The notes: generated from the sequence alone by a model not told the origin. A stretch of 64,000 nucleotides of DNA from Crocinitomicaceae bacterium (GCA_030833845.1 JAURGK010000003.1:1-64000); one strand, 5' to 3'. Shown: positions 45,140 through 57,851, counted from the stretch's first letter. Numbers and translations: made by a program.

Positions 45140-46414
45140 ATGGATAATTGGTTAGCGCTTTTTGATGAGTGTACTGCGGTATGTACGGATAGTCGTCAAA
45201 TCACCGAAGGTTGTATGTATATAGCTTTGAAGGGTGCCAATTTCAATGGAAATATATTTGCCGAGCAAGCTTTGGCATCGGGCGCTAAATATGCCATTGT
45301 CGATGAAATAGCCTATCAAACCAATGAGCGCATTTATTTGGTTGATGATACCCTTCGCTTTTTACAAGATCTTGCACGCGCACACCGCCAAAGATTCAGT
45401 TTGCCCATTATAGGCATTACAGGCAGTAATGGCAAAACGAGTACCAAGGAATTAGTTAGGTGTGTGCTTTCGAAAAAATTTGAAGTACTTTGCACCAAGG
45501 GTAATTTAAATAACCACATTGGGGTGCCACTCACCCTACTCCAACTCAAAGAAAAACATCAGATTGCAGTCATTGAAATGGGAGCAAATAAACTTAAAGA
45601 TATCGATGAGCTATGTCAAATAGCCCTCCCGACTCACGGGCTAATCACCAATATTGGCAAAGCGCATTTAGAAGGATTCCTGGACTTTAATGGTGTACTG
45701 AAAACAAAATCTGAACTCTATGATCACGTAGCTGCAAACGATGGCACCTTGTTTATCAATGCAGATGATCCTATATTGGTCAATGCCGCACAATCTAGAT
45801 CTTCAAAGACATTCACTTACGGACAAGATGCTGGTGAACTGCGGGGTCAGCTTCTTTATATGGACCCTTATGCACATTTTTCCTGGCAATACAATACTTA
45901 CCAATCTGAGCAAATAAATACACAAATGGTTGGAAAATATAATTTTTATAATTTTCTGGCCGCCTTAAGTGTTGGTACCTTTTTTGAGGTAGAACCAAAT
46001 GACCTCAATAGTGCCCTATCAGCATACTGCCCTGATAATGCCCGCTCGCAAGTCAAGGAAACCAAAAATAACACCCTGATCCTAGACTGCTATAATGCCA
46101 ACCCGTCGAGTATGAGTAGCGCCCTCAATTCGTTTGTCGAGATGCAACATCCAAAAAAGTTGGCTATTCTTGGCGATATGCTTGAATTAGGTGCAGAAGG
46201 CCCATCAGAGCATCAAAAAGTGCTCGATTTCCTCAATGAGAATCAACTCAATTACAAGACTGTTGGCGAAATCTTTGGGCAATTAAATCCTGAGGGGTAT
46301 TCCAAGACAAGTTCCTTGATACAAGAGCTAGAACAACAGCAATTGGAAGGATATTTAATTCTTCTTAAAGGATCTAGGGCAATCGCCTTGGAGCAACTTG
46401 TTGGGTTGCTTTAA
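45140..46414 (+). CDS. murF: UDP-MurNAc-tripeptide--D-Ala-D-Ala ligase
   Basis: About 424 residues, starting at the ATG at 45140 with MDNWLALF. The TDSRQITEGCMYIALKG segment, the P-loop GITGSNGKTSTKEL (about 94-107), IEMGANKLKDI, ITNIGKAHLEGF and YNANPSSM identify MurF. It adds the D-Ala-D-Ala dipeptide in the last cytoplasmic step of peptidoglycan precursor synthesis. It follows gldJ behind a terminator and a short promoter. Its stop abuts the stop of the opposing prfB gene without an intervening base. Confidence 0.96.
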   Translation: MDNWLALFDECTAVCTDSRQITEGCMYIALKGANFNGNIFAEQALASGAKYAIVDEIAYQTNERIYLVDDTLRFLQDLARAHRQRFSLPIIGITGSNGKTSTKELVRCVLSKKFEVLCTKGNLNNHIGVPLTLLQLKEKHQIAVIEMGANKLKDIDELCQIALPTHGLITNIGKAHLEGFLDFNGVLKTKSELYDHVAANDGTLFINADDPILVNAAQSRSSKTFTYGQDAGELRGQLLYMDPYAHFSWQYNTYQSEQINTQMVGKYNFYNFLAALSVGTFFEVEPNDLNSALSAYCPDNARSQVKETKNNTLILDCYNANPSSMSSALNSFVEMQHPKKLAILGDMLELGAEGPSEHQKVLDFLNENQLNYKTVGEIFGQLNPEGYSKTSSLIQELEQQQLEGYLILLKGSRAIALEQLVGLL

Positions 46415-47497
46415 TTAGCCACCATATTGCATTAAAAATGCTTTCAGGAAGGGATCAAGTGCTCCATCCATAACGGCATCTACATCGGCAGTTTCAACAC
46501 CCGTTCGTACATCCTTAACTAATTTGTAGGGGTGCATTACATAATTACGTATTTGACTACCCCATTCTATTTTCTTTTTACCCGCTTCAATTTCGTTTCG
46601 CTTCTCCATGCGTTCACGCAGTTCTAATTCATAAAGCTGCGATCTTAATAATTGCATGGCTTTTTCTTTATTCGCCAATTGTGAGCGGGATTCAGAATTC
46701 TCAATTATAATTCCGGATGGCGCGTGTCGGAGCCGTACAGCCGTTTCGACTTTGTTTACATTTTGCCCACCTGCTCCTCCTGAGCGGAAAGTCTCGAAGG
46801 AAATATCTGCAGGGTTGATATTGATCTCAATTTGATCATCGACCAAGGGGTATACATAGACAGAAACAAAGCTCGTGTGTCTTTTGGCATTAGAATCAAA
46901 AGGAGAAATACGCACCAAACGATGCACTCCATTTTCTCCCTTTAAAAAGCCAAAAGCGAATTCTCCTTCAAATTCAAGGGTCACAGTCTTGACACCGGCT
47001 ACATCACCTTCCTGAAAATTCAGCTCAGTAATTTTATAACCATTTTTTTGTCCCCACATGAGGTACATGCGCATGAGCATACTTGCCCAGTCACAACTCT
47101 CCGTACCACCGGCTCCGGCAGTAATTTGCAATACAGCCGAAAGGTTATCTTCTTGGCTAGAGAGCATATTTTTAAGCTCAAGCGCTTCGATCTCTTCTGT
47201 TATTTGAGCAAATTGCTCATTGAGTTCAGACTCTTCGGCCATTCCCTCTCGAACAAATTCAGCCAACACATCTAAATCTGCAACTGCAGCTGCCGTTTGA
47301 TCAAAGCTCTCTACCCAATATTTCAATCCTCTGATTTGCTTCATTTTGTCTTCGGCCTTTTTTGGGTCATCCCAAAATGAAGGGTCTTGGGTTTTGAGCT
47401 CTTCTTCTTTCAATTGCATTCTTTTTTCGTCAATTTTTAAGAAAGATTGTATGGTAGAGAGTCTCGATTGAAGTGCTTTGTACTGTTCAGAAGTCAT
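46415..47497 (-). CDS. prfB: Peptide chain release factor 2
   Basis: A 360-residue class I release factor for UGA and UAA. The UGA-specific SPF motif lies in [13 protein letters not shown] (about 205), and the catalytic GGQ in [10 protein letters not shown] (about 245). The reading frame is continuous: at the place where many bacteria have a programmed +1 frameshift (after about residue 20-25) the sequence runs FLKIDEKR with no in-frame UGA. An exact -7 box ends 4 nt before the ATG, so the mRNA is predicted to be leaderless. Confidence 0.96.
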   Translation of the reverse strand: MTSEQYKALQSRLSTIQSFLKIDEKRMQLKEEELKTQDPSFWDDPKKAEDKMKQIRGLKYWVESFDQTAAAVADLDVLAEFVREGMAEESELNEQFAQITEEIEALELKNMLSSQEDNLSAVLQITAGAGGTESCDWASMLMRMYLMWGQKNGYKITELNFQEGDVAGVKTVTLEFEGEFAFGFLKGENGVHRLVRISPFDSNAKRHTSFVSVYVYPLVDDQIEININPADISFETFRSGGAGGQNVNKVETAVRLRHAPSGIIIENSESRSQLANKEKAMQLLRSQLYELELRERMEKRNEIEAGKKKIEWGSQIRNYVMHPYKLVKDVRTGVETADVDAVMDGALDPFLKAFLMQYGG

Positions 47498-47501
47498 ACA
47501 G

Positions 47502-47509
47502 CAAAGTTA
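47502..47509 (-). promoter_or_regulatory. -7 promoter box of prfB (leaderless spacing)
   Basis: The minus strand reads TAACTTTG, then 4 nt, then the prfB ATG at 47497. Confidence 0.65.
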
Positions 47510-47565
47510 CGCATATTCCCAAGGAAAGAAAAGCATAGAGGCGCACATCATTCACCCAAAATGTT

Positions 47566-47573
47566 TACATTTG
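47566..47573 (+). promoter_or_regulatory. -7 promoter box of gcvH
   Basis: TACATTTG, 17 nt before the gcvH ATG at 47591. Confidence 0.55.
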
Positions 47574-47590
47574 TTGCAAATAAAATTACA

Positions 47591-47968
47591 ATGAACATAC
47601 CAGCAGAACTCAAATACACCAAAGACCACGAATGGGTTAAGTTAGAAGGCGATATCGCAACAATTGGCATTACCGAATTTGCTCAAAGTGAGCTTGGTGA
47701 TATTGTTTATGTTGAAATTGAAACCATAGGTGAATCAATGGAACAAGAAGCTGTTTTTGGAAGTGTTGAAGCAGTAAAAACTGTCTCAGACCTATTTTTA
47801 CCTATGAGTGGTGAAATCATTGAATTCAATGAAGCTTTGGAGTCTAATCCTGAATTAGTCAACAACGACCCTTATGGCGAAGGATGGATGGTTAAGGTGC
47901 GTGTTTCAAATCCATCAGAATTTGAAGCATTATTAGATGCTTCTGCCTATGGGCAAGAAATTCACTGA
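47591..47968 (+). CDS. gcvH: Glycine cleavage system H protein
   Basis: A 125-residue lipoyl carrier shuttling the methylamine group between the P and T proteins. The ATG at 47591 gives the standard N-terminus [14 protein letters not shown]. The lipoylated Lys is K63 in [13 protein letters not shown], and the late [12 protein letters not shown] strand fits. Neither gcvT nor gcvP lies nearby. It is divergent from prfB and has its own promoter and terminator. Confidence 0.97.
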   Translation: MNIPAELKYTKDHEWVKLEGDIATIGITEFAQSELGDIVYVEIETIGESMEQEAVFGSVEAVKTVSDLFLPMSGEIIEFNEALESNPELVNNDPYGEGWMVKVRVSNPSEFEALLDASAYGQEIH

Positions 47969-47990
47969 TAAATAAGACATTAGTAAATAT

Positions 47991-48014
47991 AAAACCGTCT
48001 TGAAGACGGTTTTT

Positions 48015-48017
<3 letters not shown>
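47991..48017. terminator. Bidirectional intrinsic terminator
   Basis: Stem AAAACCGTCT (47991-48000), loop TGA, AGACGGTTTT (48004-48013) with more T. The last bases overlap the 3' end of the opposing nuclease gene. Confidence 0.88.
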
Positions 48018-50829
<2,812 letters not shown>

Positions 50830-50856
50830 TTATCAACAAAATTTCAACTATCGTAG

Positions 50857-51393
50857 CTATTTTTCAATCCAATCAATGATACTAGGGTCATTGGGTAAAA
50901 TACGTGGCGATACTACCCGGACCAAATGTCCATTTTCATCAATGAGGTACTTTTGAAAATTCCATTCGACTTTACTGTCTTCTTTTCCATTCTTGGCCTT
51001 TTGCGTTAAAAACTGGTAGATTGGGTGCATGTCGTTGCCTTTTACTGAGATTTTTGACATCATTGGAAAAGTTACCCCATAATTCTGTTGGCAGAATTGT
51101 GCAATTTCTTTATCTGAGCCAGGTTCTTGAGACATAAAATTATTGGCAGGGAAGCCAACGATGACAAAATTTTTGGCCTTGTATTTGTTGTACACCTCTT
51201 CGAGTTGCTCATACTGTGGGGTGAGGCCACATTTTGAAGCGGTATTGACTACCATTATTTTCTTGCCTTTCAATGCCGCAAAATCAAAGACACCACCATT
51301 GATATCTGTGACTTTGAACTGATGAATACTGTTAGAATCTGATGTAAGACAGTTCATAATAACAAAACTTAGGGTAAATAATAGGAATTTCAT
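50857..51393 (-). CDS. Glutathione peroxidase family thiol peroxidase
   Basis: A 178-residue peroxidase with an N-terminal export signal; its FVIMNC segment may be a lipobox (Cys 15). The peroxidatic Cys is C55 in NTASKCGLT, and a candidate resolving Cys is C101 in FCQQNYGVTFP. The FPANNF loop lacks the middle cysteine of eukaryotic-type enzymes. KVEWNFQKYLID completes the active site. Export suggests it removes peroxides in the periplasm, probably with thioredoxin-like reductants. Single-gene unit with a terminator. Confidence 0.92.
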   Translation of the reverse strand: MKFLLFTLSFVIMNCLTSDSNSIHQFKVTDINGGVFDFAALKGKKIMVVNTASKCGLTPQYEQLEEVYNKYKAKNFVIVGFPANNFMSQEPGSDKEIAQFCQQNYGVTFPMMSKISVKGNDMHPIYQFLTQKAKNGKEDSKVEWNFQKYLIDENGHLVRVVSPRILPNDPSIIDWIEK

Positions 51394-51474
51394 GATGCTT
51401 TTTTCTACAAAACAAGTTCAAAGAAATATAGTTCTATTTGGAACCATTTTTTCTTTTTTTCGAATAACTCTTTG

Positions 51475-52302
51475 ATGCGAATAGCTTTGATCATATTATT
51501 CACTCAATGCGCCTTTGTTTGGGGGCAAAAAATGACCGGTTTTTGGCAAGGCATGCTCTTTGACCCTCAACAAGAACAAGAACTTATACCCGTTTACTTG
51601 GATATTTACGTAACCAATGGGATGGTGGATGGGAAAATGCGGATTGAACATAACGATGGTGTGAGCATCTTCCCTGTTTTCGGCACTTTTTCAGAGCAAG
51701 AACTCAAGCTCACTACATTGAAAGCTACTTGGCATTACAAACCAGAATATGCGCTTACGCCAAATACATACAACCTGACCTATAATCCAAAAAATGGATA
51801 CTTAGAAGGGAATTCAGATAAAGATCAATTTCGATTTATCGCCTATCAAAGTAAAGGAGTTATTGAGAAAAGTAAGACGGCTTACCTTCCAAGTGAATGG
51901 TTAGTGAGATTCAAGCAAGAACTTGAAGATGGCATTTCAGCCCCCATGATCCGCAAACAAGAACTGATGCAATTTAAATTTCAACCCGTTTATTTTGATT
52001 ATGATCAAGCTGAAATACGAGTAGAATACCAAAATTATTTACTAGAACTCATTCGGATGGTGAAAAGCCACTCTGATTTGCGTATTCAGATCACAGGACA
52101 TACGGATGCCGACGGCTCAGATGCTTATAATTTAGAATTATCGAAAAGAAGAAGCGATGCGCTAATTGAGTTCTTTGTGCAGAATGGATTACCGAAAGAT
52201 CGTGTTGATATGCAATTCAAAGGAGAGAATGAACCTGCAGATGACAATTCTACCGAAGAGGGAAAACAACACAATCGCCGTGTAGATTTCAAATTCATTT
52301 AA
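51475..52302 (+). CDS. OmpA-family protein
   Basis: A 275-residue envelope protein from the ATG at 51475. A signal peptide (about 1-18, ending VWGQ) is followed by an N-terminal beta-rich domain of unknown type (about 20-140, with TGFWQGMLFDP) and a C-terminal OmpA-like peptidoglycan-binding domain (about 165-275). In the latter, YFDYDQAEIR, ITGHTDADGSDAYNLELSKRR and HNRRVDFKF are clear. It probably links the outer membrane to the cell wall. A convergent valS gene begins 22 bp beyond. Confidence 0.9.
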   Translation: MRIALIILFTQCAFVWGQKMTGFWQGMLFDPQQEQELIPVYLDIYVTNGMVDGKMRIEHNDGVSIFPVFGTFSEQELKLTTLKATWHYKPEYALTPNTYNLTYNPKNGYLEGNSDKDQFRFIAYQSKGVIEKSKTAYLPSEWLVRFKQELEDGISAPMIRKQELMQFKFQPVYFDYDQAEIRVEYQNYLLELIRMVKSHSDLRIQITGHTDADGSDAYNLELSKRRSDALIEFFVQNGLPKDRVDMQFKGENEPADDNSTEEGKQHNRRVDFKFI

Positions 52303-52324
52303 TTGCCTAGCTCATTTTGCCTTC

Positions 52325-54949
52325 TTACAATTCGGCAATTTTCTTTTCTAGAATGGCAATTTTTGCTAACGCATCCGCCTCTTTCTTACGCTCATTGGCA
52401 ACAACCGCCTCTGGGGCACCCGCCATGAACTTTTCGTTGTGCAATTTGCCATAAACGCTTTTTAAAAAGCCTTGTGTATAAGCTAATTCTTCCTGTAATT
52501 TTTTCTTTTCAGCCTCGACATCAATTTGATCACCAAATGGAACAAAGAATTCCCTTCCATCGACAATAAAACTATTGGATTGCGCAATGGCTTGATCCAC
52601 GTATTGTAGAGAAGACAAATTGCCCATTTTCACAATAATGCTATCGGAATCTTGTGCTACGGATGAACTTGCCTTGACAAACAAATCTAACTTGACCTTG
52701 CTTGCAATATTATTCTGCTTGCGAATGTTTCGCAAATGCGTGATTACTTTTTCATTGTAAGCAAATTGTGTGAGTGGATCGGTGTTCGGGGTAGCTGCCG
52801 TTGGCCAACTTGATATGACGATGTCATCATTGGCCGATCTTTGCTTGAGGGCATGGTATAGCTCTTCTGTGACAAAAGGTGTGAAAGGATGCATTACTTT
52901 TAGAATACGCTCAAAGAAATCAAGGGTTTGATTTAAGGTTGCGCTGTCAATGGGTTGCTGGTAACCAGGCTTGATCATTTCCAAATACCACGAGCAAAAG
53001 TCATCCCAAACCAGTTTGTAGGTAGCCATGAGCGCATCCGAAATACGGAACTTATCGTAATTGTCATTGATATCATTGAGCACCTGTAAAAAACGGTTTT
53101 CAAACCACTCAATAGCCACTTTACTTGATAAGGGTTGTTCCATTTCACGGACTTCCCAAGAAGCCACAAGGCGGTATGCATTCCAAATTTTGTTCGTGAA
53201 GTTGCGGCCTTGTTCACACTGCGCACTATCAAAAGGCAAGTCATTACCTGCCGGAGACGAAATGAGCACCCCAACACGAACACCATCGGCACCATATTGC
53301 TCAATAAGTTCTATTGGATCTGGAGAATTCCCCAAAGATTTAGACATCTTTCTCCCTAGTTTATCGCGGACAATTCCAGTGTAATAAACATTTTTGAAAG
53401 GTTGCTTGCCCATATATTCATAACCGGCAATCGCCATGCGTGCCACCCAAAAAAACATGATTTCAGGAGCAGTCACTAAATCGTTGGTAGGATAATAATA
53501 ATTGATTTCCGGATTATTGGGCTGTGTTAAACCATTGAATACAGAAATTGGCCAAAGCCAACTTGAAAACCATGTATCCAGGACATCTTCATCTTGTCGG
53601 AGTTCGGCAACATTAATTGTTCGACCAGCTTTCTTTGTGGCAAGTTCCAAAGCTTCTTGCTGAGTTTTTGCCACTACAAAATCTGAAGGGCGGTCGCTGT
53701 AATACCATGCAGGAATGCGATGACCCCACCAAAGCTGGCGTGAAATACACCAATCCTTGACATTTTCCATCCAATGGCGGTAGGTATTTTTAAATTTATC
53801 GGGGTGGAATTGAATGTTTCCGTTCATTACATTTTCAAGTGCAGGTGCAGCCAATTCTTTCATTGACACAAACCATTGCAGCGACAATTTAGGTTCAATT
53901 ACCGCATTGGTTCTTTCAGAAAATCCAACTTTATTGATAATGTCTTCTACCTTGATTAGGTAGCCTTTTTCATTGAGCTCCTTTTCAATGGCTTTGCGTA
54001 CTTCAAATCGGTCTTGACCGGCGTAATGTGCACCATTGGCATTGAGTGTGCCGTTGTCCTCAAACAAATCTATACTTGGCAAGTTATACTTTTGACCTAA
54101 TTGATAATCATTTGGGTCATGTGCTGGCGTGACTTTCAGGCATCCAGTTCCAAATTCTGGATCCACATATTGATCTGCGATGATTGGAATTTCACGATTG
54201 ATCAAGGGTACATTCACGGTTTTACCAACCAAAGATTTGTAGCGCTCATCATCTGGGTGGACACAAATTGCTGTATCGCCAAGGATAGTTTCAGGGCGCG
54301 TGGTTGCAATGGTAAGCCATTGATCAGTACTGCCCACTACTTGGTAGCGCACATAAAAAAGCTTGGAATTGACTTCCTTGTAATTTACCTCCTCATCTGA
54401 CAATGCTGTTAATGCTTCAGGATCCCAATTCACCATGCGAATGCCTCGGTAGATTTTACCTTTCTGATAAAGATCAATAAACACCGATATTACTGATTCG
54501 GAGTATTGAGGATCCATTGTGAAATGGGTGCGTTCCCAATCACAAGAGGCTCCTAAACGTTTGAGCTGTTCTAAAATGATGCCGCCGTGTTTGTCTTTCC
54601 ATTCGAAAGCATGTTTTAAAAATTCTTCGCGAGAAAGATCGGCTTTGGCAATCCCTTCAGCTTTTAATTTTTGAACCACTTTGGCTTCTGTAGCAATGGA
54701 GGCATGATCGGTACCTGGCACCCAACAAGCATTTTTACCAAGCATGCGTGCTCTACGCACCAACACATCCTGAATGGTATTATTGAGCATATGACCCATG
54801 TGCAACACACCCGTGACATTTGGTGGAGGAATAACGATGGTGTAGGGTTCTCGGTGATCGGGAACTGAATGAAAATACCCCTTATCCAACCAATGTTGGT
54901 ACCATTTTTCCTGTGCGTGCTGTGGTTCGTAGGTCTTTGCTATCTCCAT
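52325..54949 (-). CDS. valS: Valyl-tRNA synthetase
   Basis: An 874-residue class I synthetase. The ATG at 54949 gives [17 protein letters not shown], the normal N-terminus. The HIGH-type motif [13 protein letters not shown] lies at about 44-55, the editing-domain [12 protein letters not shown] near 225 and KMSKSLGN near 535. A C-terminal coiled-coil arm (about 810-874), rich in Lys, Glu and Ala, grips the tRNA. An exact -7 box lies 18 nt upstream. Confidence 0.97.
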   Translation of the reverse strand: MEIAKTYEPQHAQEKWYQHWLDKGYFHSVPDHREPYTIVIPPPNVTGVLHMGHMLNNTIQDVLVRRARMLGKNACWVPGTDHASIATEAKVVQKLKAEGIAKADLSREEFLKHAFEWKDKHGGIILEQLKRLGASCDWERTHFTMDPQYSESVISVFIDLYQKGKIYRGIRMVNWDPEALTALSDEEVNYKEVNSKLFYVRYQVVGSTDQWLTIATTRPETILGDTAICVHPDDERYKSLVGKTVNVPLINREIPIIADQYVDPEFGTGCLKVTPAHDPNDYQLGQKYNLPSIDLFEDNGTLNANGAHYAGQDRFEVRKAIEKELNEKGYLIKVEDIINKVGFSERTNAVIEPKLSLQWFVSMKELAAPALENVMNGNIQFHPDKFKNTYRHWMENVKDWCISRQLWWGHRIPAWYYSDRPSDFVVAKTQQEALELATKKAGRTINVAELRQDEDVLDTWFSSWLWPISVFNGLTQPNNPEINYYYPTNDLVTAPEIMFFWVARMAIAGYEYMGKQPFKNVYYTGIVRDKLGRKMSKSLGNSPDPIELIEQYGADGVRVGVLISSPAGNDLPFDSAQCEQGRNFTNKIWNAYRLVASWEVREMEQPLSSKVAIEWFENRFLQVLNDINDNYDKFRISDALMATYKLVWDDFCSWYLEMIKPGYQQPIDSATLNQTLDFFERILKVMHPFTPFVTEELYHALKQRSANDDIVISSWPTAATPNTDPLTQFAYNEKVITHLRNIRKQNNIASKVKLDLFVKASSSVAQDSDSIIVKMGNLSSLQYVDQAIAQSNSFIVDGREFFVPFGDQIDVEAEKKKLQEELAYTQGFLKSVYGKLHNEKFMAGAPEAVVANERKKEADALAKIAILEKKIAEL

Positions 54950-54967
54950 GACTTCATCTTTGAGTGG

Positions 54968-54975
54968 CAAAGATA
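54968..54975 (-). promoter_or_regulatory. -7 promoter box of valS
   Basis: The minus strand reads TATCTTTG, 18 nt before the valS ATG at 54949. Confidence 0.6.
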
Positions 54976-55007
54976 GCAATAATCTGAGTCCTGTGGCTAG
55001 GCCAAGG

Positions 55008-55421
55008 CTAGTTGATTACTGGAGAATCCGATGGAGTAAGTACACTTCCTTTGATGGTTAAAATGATAGGATCACCCACATTGGAAAAAACTGTAATAGT
55101 TTTGGTAAAGGCTCCGACACGTTTGGTATCATAGTGCACTTTAATGACTCCTTTTTTCCCTTTTCTAATGGGAGTTTCGGGTCTTTCTGCTGCTGTACAA
55201 CCACAACTTGTCTGAACATTCGATATTACAGCTGCTTTTTTAGCCGTGTTCTTAAATTCAAATACAAATAAGTCTTCAGAACCATAGGGGATGTTTTGAC
55301 GCTCTATTTCAAGTACAGTAAAGCGAAGAGCAGGCTGGGCATCTTTTTTGGATACAGTATTTGATTGAGCAAATAATACATGAGTTAAAAGGAAAAACAA
55401 AGTGAGGTGCAGGCTTTTCAT
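55008..55421 (-). CDS. Exported DUF1573 protein
   Basis: About 137 residues from the ATG at 55421, giving a signal peptide (1-18, ending LFAQ). The mature part is a single Ig-like DUF1573 domain with the hallmark [15 protein letters not shown] and [14 protein letters not shown] strand. The role of this family is not known; such proteins are common in Bacteroidota envelopes. It is upstream of valS on the same strand, but valS has its own promoter. The 215 bp to the divergent pyrE gene hold only the pyrE promoter as far as I can see. Confidence 0.88.
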   Translation of the reverse strand: MKSLHLTLFFLLTHVLFAQSNTVSKKDAQPALRFTVLEIERQNIPYGSEDLFVFEFKNTAKKAAVISNVQTSCGCTAAERPETPIRKGKKGVIKVHYDTKRVGAFTKTITVFSNVGDPIILTIKGSVLTPSDSPVIN

Positions 55422-55624
55422 AAGGTAAAATTTATACAATGCTGGTGTTTCAGAACAATGTTAGTTAATTCAACAAAGCGTAGGATAAAATTAACACAAT
55501 TTTAGCAACAATAGTCCTAGGAGTGGATCTCATTGGTATATTTCTAATGGAGTGATTGCATTAAAAAAATGTTGAATTGTAAATCGTTTTAGTGCTGCTT
55601 CAGATGGAATCTAGGAAAACTTTG

Positions 55625-55632
55625 TACTTTTG
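55625..55632 (+). promoter_or_regulatory. -7 promoter box of pyrE (leaderless spacing)
   Basis: TACTTTTG, then 4 nt, then the pyrE ATG at 55637. Confidence 0.65.
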
Positions 55633-55636
55633 CGGC

Positions 55637-56278
55637 ATGAATGTGAATAAAGATTTAAGTATCAAGGTTGCAGAATTGCTACTCAAAACAAAGGCCGTAC
55701 GCCTTCAGCCAGACAATCCATTTACCTGGGCTTCGGGCTGGAAATCCCCAATTTATTGTGACAACCGTATTACCCTAAGTTTTCCTGAAGTACGCACTCA
55801 CATTCGACAAGGTTATGCGCAAACTATCCTTGATAATTTTGGAAAACCAGATGTTATTGCAGGAGTAGCCACCGGTGGAATAGCACAAGGCGCCTTAGTT
55901 GCACAAGAATTAGGAGTGCCTTTTATTTATGTACGAAGTGCAGCCAAAGGTCATGGAATGGAAAACCTGATAGAAGGGGCGTTTCACGAGGGTCAGCGCG
56001 TGGTTGTGATAGAGGATCTAATCTCTACGGGGGGCAGCAGCTTAAAAGCAGTAGAAGCATTAAGAGCTGGAGGTTTAGATGTCAAGGGCTTGATCGCCAC
56101 CTTTACTTATGGTTTTTCTATTGCTGAAGAGCAATTCTTAGCGGCCAAATGCCCTTATGTATGCCTTACAGATTATGGGATATTAATTGATGTGGCGATC
56201 AATACCAAGTATGTAACAGAGGCTGATCAATCCACTTTGACAGCTTGGCGCAATAATCCAAGTACATGGAATCAATAA
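55637..56278 (+). CDS. pyrE: Orotate phosphoribosyltransferase
   Basis: A 213-residue enzyme making orotidine 5'-phosphate from orotate and PRPP. The ATG at 55637 is chosen for its family-like N-terminus and because an exact promoter box sits just before it. FTWASGWKSPIYCDNR (about 30-45), the catalytic RSAAKGHG loop and the PRPP site VVIEDLISTGGSSLKA (about 121-136) are intact. An SRPBCC protein gene follows by 14 bp. With pyrR-pyrB it shows pyrimidine genes scattered over the window. Confidence 0.96.
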   Translation: MNVNKDLSIKVAELLLKTKAVRLQPDNPFTWASGWKSPIYCDNRITLSFPEVRTHIRQGYAQTILDNFGKPDVIAGVATGGIAQGALVAQELGVPFIYVRSAAKGHGMENLIEGAFHEGQRVVVIEDLISTGGSSLKAVEALRAGGLDVKGLIATFTYGFSIAEEQFLAAKCPYVCLTDYGILIDVAINTKYVTEADQSTLTAWRNNPSTWNQ

Positions 56279-56292
56279 ATCAACAATACTGA

Positions 56293-56691
56293 ATGGTTGA
56301 AATTAAAACCAAAGAATTTATTGTAAAAGCGCCTATTGAGAAGGTTCATGCCTTTCTTAGTGAAACAAAAAATTACGTTTTAATACTCCCTAAAGAACAA
56401 ATTTCAGACTTCCAATTCAGTACGGATCAATTTTCATTTAAAGCCGCCGGGCAAGTAACCCTAACCTTAGTGAAAGGCACTTGCACACTTCATGAATTGC
56501 AATTCAATGGGATGAAAGGCAATCCTTTTGCATTCAATTTACTTGTTTTTCTTGATGCTAAAAACGAGCACACTAGTGGTTTCATTCAAATTAATGCTGA
56601 GCTCAATATGATGTTCAAGATGCTCATCGAGAAGCCTCTGCATCAATTATTAGCGAAAATGGCAGAGAATCTGTCTAAGCAGCTGGGCTAA
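56293..56691 (+). CDS. SRPBCC (START-like) domain protein
   Basis: A 132-residue soluble protein with the helix-grip pattern: first strand VEIKTKEFIVKAPIEKVHAF, a long central antiparallel sheet and a C-terminal helix (KPLHQLLAKMAENLSKQL). It would form a hydrophobic pocket for an unknown ligand. It follows pyrE by 14 bp; I recall this pyrE/SRPBCC/birA/rsfS/ftsH order from other Bacteroidota. Its stop is interleaved with that of birA (4-bp overlap). No catalytic residue can be assigned. Confidence 0.8.
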   Translation: MVEIKTKEFIVKAPIEKVHAFLSETKNYVLILPKEQISDFQFSTDQFSFKAAGQVTLTLVKGTCTLHELQFNGMKGNPFAFNLLVFLDAKNEHTSGFIQINAELNMMFKMLIEKPLHQLLAKMAENLSKQLG

Positions 56692-57419
56692 TCTCTAAGG
56701 AATTTTATTTGTTGGTTATCGAATTCCAAGATTTGAGCACCGTCATCTAAACGCAACTTGCCCCTATCTGATACGCCAAGTATGGTGGCTTCAAATTTCA
56801 ATCCTAAGGCAGTTTCAAACCAGTATCTTTCGCCTTTGAGCCACAGCGCAGCTTCATATTTGGATTTTAAGTAATTAAAATCTCCATTTAATAAATTTTG
56901 CTGACCATTGAGTAAGTCGAGGTATTCTGATAAAACTGTAATTGGTTTAAACCTTTGCTTGGTTTGCGCAAGTAAAGATGTCGTAAAAGGTAAATTTGGA
57001 GCCTCGTTTACATTCATCCCGCACCCAATAACGCACCAAGTAATTTGTTGATCTTTGACTTGTTGTTCGATGAGAATGCCTCCTAGCTTAAGGCCTTGAA
57101 TTAGGATGTCATTTGGCCATTTAATTTGAGCATCTACTCCAAAACGGAGCAAACATTGTTGCCACATGAGAGCGCTGTACCAAACGGAGCGAATTTGCTC
57201 ATCGGTACCAAATTTTGGACAATATACGAAGCTAAACATCAAATTAGCCTTACTGACAGACTGCCATATATTACCGCCTTGACCTTTACCTTTGCTTTGA
57301 TAATCTGCCATAATTACCGAACCATCTTGGCAAGTTCCTTGTTCAATGAGATTGGCAACATAATTGTTGGTAGAGTCTACTGAGTCAAGCTGAATAAATA
57401 AAGAACCGAATTGGGTCAT
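56688..57419 (-). CDS. birA: Biotin--[acetyl-CoA-carboxylase] ligase
   Basis: A 243-residue enzyme that attaches biotin to the carboxyl carrier protein. DSTNNYV (about 15-21), the GKGQGGNIWQS loop (usually GRGRxGRxW; here Lys and Gln replace the Arg residues), KWPNDILI and GGILIEQ are present. It lacks the N-terminal helix-turn-helix of E. coli BirA, so it is a ligase only. The ATG at 57419 is preceded by an in-frame TTG. It is divergent from rsfS, with facing -7 boxes five bases apart. Confidence 0.93.
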   Translation of the reverse strand: MTQFGSLFIQLDSVDSTNNYVANLIEQGTCQDGSVIMADYQSKGKGQGGNIWQSVSKANLMFSFVYCPKFGTDEQIRSVWYSALMWQQCLLRFGVDAQIKWPNDILIQGLKLGGILIEQQVKDQQITWCVIGCGMNVNEAPNLPFTTSLLAQTKQRFKPITVLSEYLDLLNGQQNLLNGDFNYLKSKYEAALWLKGERYWFETALGLKFEATILGVSDRGKLRLDDGAQILEFDNQQIKFLRD

Positions 57420-57439
57420 CAATAAAAATCAAAAGGATT

Positions 57440-57447
57440 CAAATTTA
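57440..57447 (-). promoter_or_regulatory. -7 promoter box of birA
   Basis: The minus strand reads TAAATTTG, 20 nt before the birA ATG, and lies back to back with the rsfS box. Confidence 0.6.
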
Positions 57448-57452
57448 TCAGT

Positions 57453-57460
57453 TAGTTTTG
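57453..57460 (+). promoter_or_regulatory. -7 promoter box of rsfS
   Basis: TAGTTTTG, 16 nt before the rsfS ATG. Five bases separate it from the birA box on the other strand. Confidence 0.6.
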
Positions 57461-57476
57461 TAATAGAATATACCAA

Positions 57477-57851
57477 ATGGCAAAAAAGAAAAAATTAGAA
57501 TCCTCTGAACTACTTGTTGATGCAATTGTAGAAGGCATGCAAAACAATAAAGCACAAGATATATCCATCCTGGATTTAAGGCATTTGGAAAGTGCCGTTT
57601 GTGACTTTTTTGTAATCTGTTCAGGTGAATCTAGCACACAAGTAGACGGAATTGCTAGCTCGATTCAAAGAAATACGCGAAAAGAGCTCAAGGAAAAACC
57701 ATGGCATATTGAAGGAAAAACCAATTCTGAATGGGTGCTATTGGACTACATTGACGTTGTTTGCCATATCTTTTATAAAGACGCACGCTCATTCTATGAC
57801 ATCGAAGACCTCTGGGCCGATGCCAACCGTACAGATCTCCCCAACCTTTAA
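57477..57851 (+). CDS. rsfS: Ribosome silencing factor RsfS
   Basis: A 124-residue protein that binds ribosomal protein uL14 and blocks subunit joining when nutrients are low. The family core is clear: AQDISILDLRHLES, CDFFVICSGESSTQV (about 42-56) and EWVLLDYIDVVCHIF followed by DIEDLW. The N-terminus is Lys-rich. It is the first gene of rsfS-ftsH-cdsA-psd, 11 bp before ftsH. Confidence 0.95.
   Translation: MAKKKKLESSELLVDAIVEGMQNNKAQDISILDLRHLESAVCDFFVICSGESSTQVDGIASSIQRNTRKELKEKPWHIEGKTNSEWVLLDYIDVVCHIFYKDARSFYDIEDLWADANRTDLPNL

Noticed and set aside
46415-47497. Programmed frameshift in prfB
   Set aside because: The frame is continuous from a normal ATG, with no UGA at the slip position.
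55422-55636. Small gene or RNA in the pyrE upstream gap
   Set aside because: No frame with family likeness and no strong hairpin; only the pyrE promoter is supported.
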